A DNA stretch of 46,044 bases from Prevotella sp. GTDB taxonomy: Bacteria > Bacteroidota > Bacteroidia > Bacteroidales > Bacteroidaceae. Where the stretch lies: the NCBI GenBank assembly GCA_022511065.1, contig JAFLSG010000015.1, forward strand, positions 1 through 46,044, read 5' to 3'. This document shows positions 41,400-46,044 of the stretch, piece by piece; position 1 is the first letter of the stretch, and the number at the start of each line of letters is the position of its first letter. The notes beneath the pieces were generated by a model that ran no database searches, had not been told where the DNA came from, and saw only the letters and a program-made list of their open reading frames with translations. A program made the translations under genes and the position numbers.

Positions 41400-42638
41400 A
41401 TGGCAAAAGTATTAATGATTGGCGCCGGAGGCGTTGCGACAGTAGCCGCGTTCAAGATTGCACAGAACGCAGACGTGTTTACCGACTTCATGATTGCCAG
41501 CCGCCGCAAGGAAAAATGCGACAAAATCGTGGAGGACATTCACAAGGCAGGATATAAGATGGACATCAAGACCGCACAGGTGGATGCTGACGATGTGGAG
41601 CAGTTGAAGGCTCTCTTCAACGACTATCAGCCTGAGCTGGTCATCAACCTCGCCCTGCCCTATCAGGATCTGACCATCATGGACGCTTGTCTGGCATGCG
41701 GCGTGAACTATCTCGACACCGCCAACTATGAGCCGAAGGACGAGGCACACTTTGAATACTCATGGCAGTGGGCCTACAAAGACCGCTTTGAGCAGGCAGG
41801 ACTGACAGCCATTCTCGGTTGCGGTTTCGACCCTGGCGTGTCTGGCATCTTCACGGCATACGCCGCCAAGCATCATTTCGATGAAATCCATCAGTTGGAC
41901 ATCGTGGATTGCAACGCCGGCAACCACCATAAGGCATTCGCCACCAACTTCAACCCGGAAATCAATATCCGTGAGATTACGCAGAAAGGTCTTTACTATA
42001 AGGACGGCGAGTGGTTAGAGACTGAACCATTGGAAGTCCACAAGGCACTTACCTACCCCAACATCGGGCCTCGCGAGAGTTACCTGATGCACCACGAGGA
42101 ACTTGAGAGTCTGGTGAAGAACTATCCGACCATCAAACTCGCCCGTTTCTGGATGACCTTCGGTCAGCAGTATCTCACTTATCTTGATGTGATTCAGAAC
42201 ATCGGCATGAGCCGCATCGACGAAATTGTCTATGAAGCACCGTTGGCAGATGGTTCCGGCAAGGTGGAGAAAGTGAAGATTGTTCCCTTGCAGTTCTTGA
42301 AGGCCGTGCTGCCCAATCCGCAAGACCTCGGCGAGAACTACGACGGCGAGACCTCCATCGGCTGCCGCATCAAGGGCGTGAAAGACGGCAAGGAGCGCAC
42401 CTATTATGTATATAACAACTGCAAGCATCAGGCGGCTTACGAGGAGACAGGCATGCAGGCTGTCAGCTACACCACCGGTGTGCCGGCGATGATTGGTGCG
42501 ATGATGTTCCTCAAGGGAATCTGGAAGAAGCCGGGCGTATGGAATGTGGAGGACTTCAATCCAGACCCATTCATGGAACAGCTCAACAAGCAGGGACTTC
42601 CGTGGCAAGAGGAGTTCGACGGTGATTTGGAACTTTGA
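41400..42638 (+). CDS. Carboxynorspermidine synthase (saccharopine dehydrogenase family)
   Basis: The 412-residue enzyme has an N-terminal Rossmann motif, VLMIGAGGVATVAAFK, and the LNLA-type substrate loop seen as VINLALPYQDLTIMDACL. CGFDPGVSGIFTAYA and the GRESYL-like NIGPRESYLMHHEEL complete the family signature. Proteins of this kind reductively condense aspartate semialdehyde with a diamine to carboxy-(nor)spermidine in the alternative spermidine pathway of gut Bacteroidetes. The decarboxylase partner is not in the window. A GAAATAGAA tract precedes the ATG, and recA follows after 29 nt. Confidence 0.9.
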   Translation: MAKVLMIGAGGVATVAAFKIAQNADVFTDFMIASRRKEKCDKIVEDIHKAGYKMDIKTAQVDADDVEQLKALFNDYQPELVINLALPYQDLTIMDACLACGVNYLDTANYEPKDEAHFEYSWQWAYKDRFEQAGLTAILGCGFDPGVSGIFTAYAAKHHFDEIHQLDIVDCNAGNHHKAFATNFNPEINIREITQKGLYYKDGEWLETEPLEVHKALTYPNIGPRESYLMHHEELESLVKNYPTIKLARFWMTFGQQYLTYLDVIQNIGMSRIDEIVYEAPLADGSGKVEKVKIVPLQFLKAVLPNPQDLGENYDGETSIGCRIKGVKDGKERTYYVYNNCKHQAAYEETGMQAVSYTTGVPAMIGAMMFLKGIWKKPGVWNVEDFNPDPFMEQLNKQGLPWQEEFDGDLEL

Positions 42639-42667
42639 CAATTGTTTAACTTTAAAATTATAAGACT

Positions 42668-43693
42668 ATGGCAAAAGAGAAAGAAGAGCCAATGAGCCTT
42701 CAGGAAAGCAAGCAGAAGGCATTGCAGGCTGCAATGGCAAAGATTGAAAAGGACTTCGGCAAGGGTTCCATCATGAAACTTGGCGAGGACAAGATAGAGA
42801 ACGTGGAGGTAATCCCCACTGGTTCGATTGGACTGAATGCAGCACTCGGTGTGGGAGGCTATCCCCGCGGGCGCATCATTGAGATCTACGGCCCGGAATC
42901 TTCGGGTAAGACCACCCTCGCCATCCATGCGATTGCAGAGGCACAGAAGGCTGGCGGCATTGCTGCCTTCATTGATGCGGAACACGCTTTCGACAGGTTC
43001 TATGCCGCCAAGTTGGGCGTGGATGTGGATAATCTGCTGATTTCGCAGCCCGACAATGGTGAGCAGGCTCTGGAGATTGCTGACCAGCTTATCCGTTCAA
43101 GTGCCATTGACATCATTGTCATTGACTCCGTGGCTGCCCTGACCCCCAAGAAAGAGATTGAGGGCGACATGGGCGACAACGTTGTAGGTTTGCAGGCACG
43201 CCTGATGAGCCAGGCACTCAGAAAACTGACCTCCACCATCTCCAAGACCAACACCACTTGTATTTTCATCAACCAGTTGCGCGAGAAGATTGGCGTGATG
43301 TTCGGAAATCCAGAGACAACTACGGGTGGAAATGCGCTGAAATTCTATGCTTCCGTGCGCTTGGATATCCGCAAGGTAAGCACGTTGAAAGACGGCGATC
43401 AGCCTGTCGGCAACTCCGTGCGCGTGAAGATTGTGAAGAACAAGGTGGCTCCTCCTTTCCGCAAGACGGAGTTTGAGATTACCTTCGGCGAGGGTATCTC
43501 AAGAATCGGCGAGATTGTGGATCTGGGCGTTGAGTATGAAATCATCAAGAAGAGTGGTTCATGGTTCTCATACGGAGATTCCAAATTGGCACAGGGTCGC
43601 GACGCCACGAAGCAGTTGCTGAAAGACAACCCGGAATTGTGCGAGGAGTTGGAAGCAAAGATTATGGAAGCCATCAACGAGAAGGCGAAATAA
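42668..43693 (+). CDS. recA: Recombinase RecA
   Basis: The 341-residue protein performs strand exchange in recombination and controls the SOS response. Walker A is GPESSGKT (75-82); Walker B lies in [23 protein letters not shown]-binding loop segments include [19 protein letters not shown] and [20 protein letters not shown]. The C-terminal domain is present and the acidic tail is short. The [15 protein letters not shown] segment replaces the common EHALDPxYAxxLGVD. No LexA-type operator was seen. It seems to be read from the upstream promoter at 40718-40747. Confidence 0.98.
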   Translation: MAKEKEEPMSLQESKQKALQAAMAKIEKDFGKGSIMKLGEDKIENVEVIPTGSIGLNAALGVGGYPRGRIIEIYGPESSGKTTLAIHAIAEAQKAGGIAAFIDAEHAFDRFYAAKLGVDVDNLLISQPDNGEQALEIADQLIRSSAIDIIVIDSVAALTPKKEIEGDMGDNVVGLQARLMSQALRKLTSTISKTNTTCIFINQLREKIGVMFGNPETTTGGNALKFYASVRLDIRKVSTLKDGDQPVGNSVRVKIVKNKVAPPFRKTEFEITFGEGISRIGEIVDLGVEYEIIKKSGSWFSYGDSKLAQGRDATKQLLKDNPELCEELEAKIMEAINEKAK

Positions 43694-43753
43694 GGCTAAT
43701 CGACTGCGGGACTGATTGAAGGAAAGCAATCCCAGAGGCAATGAAGCAAAGTA

Positions 43754-43785
43754 AAAAAGGGAAGGACGAAAATCCTTCCCTTTTT
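43754..43785. terminator. Bidirectional terminator between recA and the secreted protein gene
   Basis: AAAAAGGGAAGGA (43754-43766) pairs perfectly with TCCTTCCCTTTTT (43773-43785) across a 6-nt loop, giving T-runs on both strands. Confidence 0.88.
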
Positions 43786-43844
43786 ACTTAATATCTTTCT
43801 TAATCTCTAACGAACTTTGTTAGCCGTCAAAGATTATTCACTTC

Positions 43845-45269
43845 TTAGAGCGGAGTACCCTTACGGCTCTGCCAGCTCTGCGAAGATGAACGCCTTGCAC
43901 CTGACGAAGAAGTGGTGCGGCGACGAGCATTGGTTGTTTTCTTTGCGGCAGGGGTCTTGACTTTTACATCCGTCACCGTGTTCGTACCATCGAAATCCAC
44001 GATAAGCTGCTTACCGCCACCCTGATTGTAAGTCCACGTGTGAATACCTTGAGGACCATTCACTACGCTCGTAGGCTCACCGACTGCTAACATCACCTCA
44101 TCTTCTGAGAAGCCTGGATTAATCTGACCGGCACGAATTAGCTTGCGGCTCTCCTCCGTGGTCTGAATCTCTTTACCAGGACCAGGCGCAAAGATATAAC
44201 CAAACTGGTTACTCTCGTCATCGCCATGCTTACCGTCAAAAGCAATATCCTTATAGAAATAAGTGCCAAGCGTGGTGTTCTTCAGCTTCACCGTATAGAG
44301 ATGGTCAGCCTTGTGGGGCGTAAACTCCTCCACCGTATATTCTGCCAAGCGAGGAATACCCTGCTGCTGTTTGGTGGTCTCATTCAGCATCGTTGTCTTA
44401 ATCTTCGTGTGGACGGTTCTGCCAATAATGGTCTTATAGTTATAGGCATTGACTGCCATAATGTCATCCACCAACTCAAACGAACCGCCAAAGAGGAACT
44501 TGGTATTGTCCATAATAAACTCCTCGTCGCGCATACCGCTGTTGGTCTTGGAGATGGCAACATTCTGGAAGAACTCGTTGCCGTCTTGGTCTTCCACGAT
44601 AATCTTGACGGGGAAGCTACGCGTGCCCACACCTACGGCAACAACCTTCACTTCCTTGTTCTTATCCACAATCACTTCCTGGAAGCCATCACTGTCATAG
44701 TCGGTATCAACGCGGAAATGCTGCGTCTTCGTGTACATGGTCTTGCCCATCAGCTTCTCACGCGCAATATCCACATCACCGAGATAGGCAAGCGTCGGCA
44801 CGCCCGTCTTGGCATAGCAGTAATCATCGAATGTGCCATTCGGTATCTCATAGTAATAGCTCCGTCCATTCTCAGGGCAATTGAAATGCACGCGGGCATG
44901 ACCGTCGGCACCCTCGTCATGACCTTGATATACCATAATCTTATACTTCAGCGGCATACTGCTCACTTCCTTTCCCGTGGAAGCATCCGTGAAAGTCTTC
45001 ACCACCAGGTCATACTTCTCGGGCAGCACCATGAAGCGCATGCCTTCCTGCCAGTCGCACAGACTGTAGAACTTGAAATTCGCACTGATGAAATCCTTTG
45101 CGGACTCCTCTTCCTCGGCGGCTGCACCCGCAGCGTCACCCTCGGCAAATTGTTCCGTCAGGGCTTTCTTCTTCGCCCCGCGCGTCTTCACGATATACTC
45201 GCTCGCTTCCTGGGCGGAGGCTGCCAAAAAGACAAAAGCCATAAAGGCGGTAAAAATGGTTCTTCTCAT
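43845..45269 (-). CDS. Secreted protein of unknown function with basic C-terminal tail
   Basis: The start MRRTIFTAF gives a 474-residue protein with a signal peptide ending near AASAQ. An acidic Ala/Glu stretch (about 42-55) is followed by a beta-rich body. Near residues 395-440 a segment reading INPGFSEDEVMLAVGEPTSV and then HTWTYNQGGG resembles the BamE/SmpA fold, which often begins with such a 'pGms.eeV...lG.P' pattern. The C-terminus (about 445-474) is Arg/Ser/Thr/Lys-rich and looks disordered. I do not recognise the family. The gene is divergent from dnaK and convergent to recA. Confidence 0.7.
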   Translation of the reverse strand: MRRTIFTAFMAFVFLAASAQEASEYIVKTRGAKKKALTEQFAEGDAAGAAAEEEESAKDFISANFKFYSLCDWQEGMRFMVLPEKYDLVVKTFTDASTGKEVSSMPLKYKIMVYQGHDEGADGHARVHFNCPENGRSYYYEIPNGTFDDYCYAKTGVPTLAYLGDVDIAREKLMGKTMYTKTQHFRVDTDYDSDGFQEVIVDKNKEVKVVAVGVGTRSFPVKIIVEDQDGNEFFQNVAISKTNSGMRDEEFIMDNTKFLFGGSFELVDDIMAVNAYNYKTIIGRTVHTKIKTTMLNETTKQQQGIPRLAEYTVEEFTPHKADHLYTVKLKNTTLGTYFYKDIAFDGKHGDDESNQFGYIFAPGPGKEIQTTEESRKLIRAGQINPGFSEDEVMLAVGEPTSVVNGPQGIHTWTYNQGGGKQLIVDFDGTNTVTDVKVKTPAAKKTTNARRRTTSSSGARRSSSQSWQSRKGTPL

Positions 45270-45306
45270 CACTATCGATAGTTTTAATTTTTTAGAATTC
45301 CGACTG

Positions 45307-45336
45307 CAAAGATAAAGAAAATCCAAGACATAACAA
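45307..45336 (-). promoter_or_regulatory. Bacteroidetes promoter for the secreted protein gene
   Basis: On the minus strand TTG (45336-45334) and TATCTTTG (45314-45307) are 19 nt apart. Confidence 0.65.
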
Positions 45337-45391
45337 AATAATTATGCCAAAATGACGCGACAAAAAGAATTTTTCTCCTCAAAAGTCATCT

Positions 45392-45406
45392 TGGCACATG
45401 CTTTGC
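45392..45406 (+). promoter_or_regulatory. Candidate sigma-54 promoter of dnaK
   Basis: TGGCAC at 45392-45397, five bases, then TTGC at 45403-45406 (whole element TGGCACATGCTTTGCA) match the -24/-12 consensus of sigma-54 promoters in all core positions. The start site would be near 45418, about 38 nt before the ATG. No TAnnTTTG box is found upstream of dnaK. Confidence 0.5.
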
Positions 45407-45443
45407 AATCCGTTCTGTGAAATTTGAATTAACAAATAAATAA

Positions 45444-46044
<601 letters not shown>

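Noticed and set aside
42635..42664. E. coli-like promoter TTGACA-N17-TTATAA before recA
   Set aside because: Bacteroidetes primary sigma factors use a different consensus, and the -10 would lie 4 nt before the recA ATG; read as chance in an AT-rich gap.
44226..45281. Open frame of 351 codons on the plus strand opposite the secreted protein gene
   Set aside because: The minus-strand gene has a signal peptide, a promoter and a sensible start; the plus frame has none of these.

Overview
The window looks like chromosomal DNA of a Bacteroidales bacterium, most likely a Prevotella-type member of the Prevotellaceae. The basis is the family content (DUF6249/PspC/ECF sigma/DUF5056 cluster, DUF6621, FimB/Mfa2-type lipoprotein, PorE-like OmpA lipoprotein, carboxynorspermidine synthase, NhaD) and promoters of the Bacteroidetes type (TTG, 19-23 nt, TAnnTTTG), which recur upstream of many genes. 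No rRNA, tRNA, insertion sequence, prophage or CRISPR array was seen. The first gene (ABC transporter) and the last (dnaK) are cut by the window ends.

Layout. 1-2.85 kb: end of an ABC exporter and a secreted GH16-GH43 glycoside hydrolase. 2.9-4.1 kb: a transpeptidase-only penicillin-binding protein on the minus strand whose start region carries a perfect 32-bp tandem duplication that creates a coupled leader ORF. 4.1-8.8 kb: LUD-domain protein, topB and a PorE-like lipoprotein in one plus-strand unit. 8.7-10.6 kb: a minus-strand membrane/stress module (DUF6249, PspC, ECF sigma, DUF5056). 10.7-13.3 kb: an overlapping rRNA methyltransferase-thyA-folA unit. 13.3-18.9 kb: minus-strand SGNH hydrolase, then S9 peptidase, rsgA and frr, with an AT-rich gap of about 720 bp. 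19.1-21.4 kb: metY-cysK. 21.5-32.2 kb: an operon of four histidine kinases and an AraC-family regulator. 32.3-40.6 kb: nhaD, the L-rhamnose genes rhaB-rhaA-rhaT and rhaD, and a fimbrial-type lipoprotein. 40.7-43.7 kb: DUF6621 gene, carboxynorspermidine synthase, recA. 43.8 kb to end: a secreted protein of unknown function and dnaK.

How the genes work together. RhaT imports L-rhamnose; RhaA, RhaB and RhaD convert it to dihydroxyacetone phosphate and lactaldehyde. Both rha promoters carry 21-bp-phased direct repeats of the same motif, as expected for an AraC-family activator. The five-gene kinase operon is the most unusual part. The kinases fall into two alternating types (A-B-A-B), none has a receiver domain, no response regulator is adjacent, and the third kinase has tyrosine in place of the phospho-accepting histidine. 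A second unexplained feature is a set of three intergenic repeat arrays (14.5, 37.9 and 39.6 kb), all with a 22-bp period, all containing direct and inverted copies, and sharing a GTGTT/GTGCT core. dnaK is preceded by a near-consensus sigma-54 promoter.
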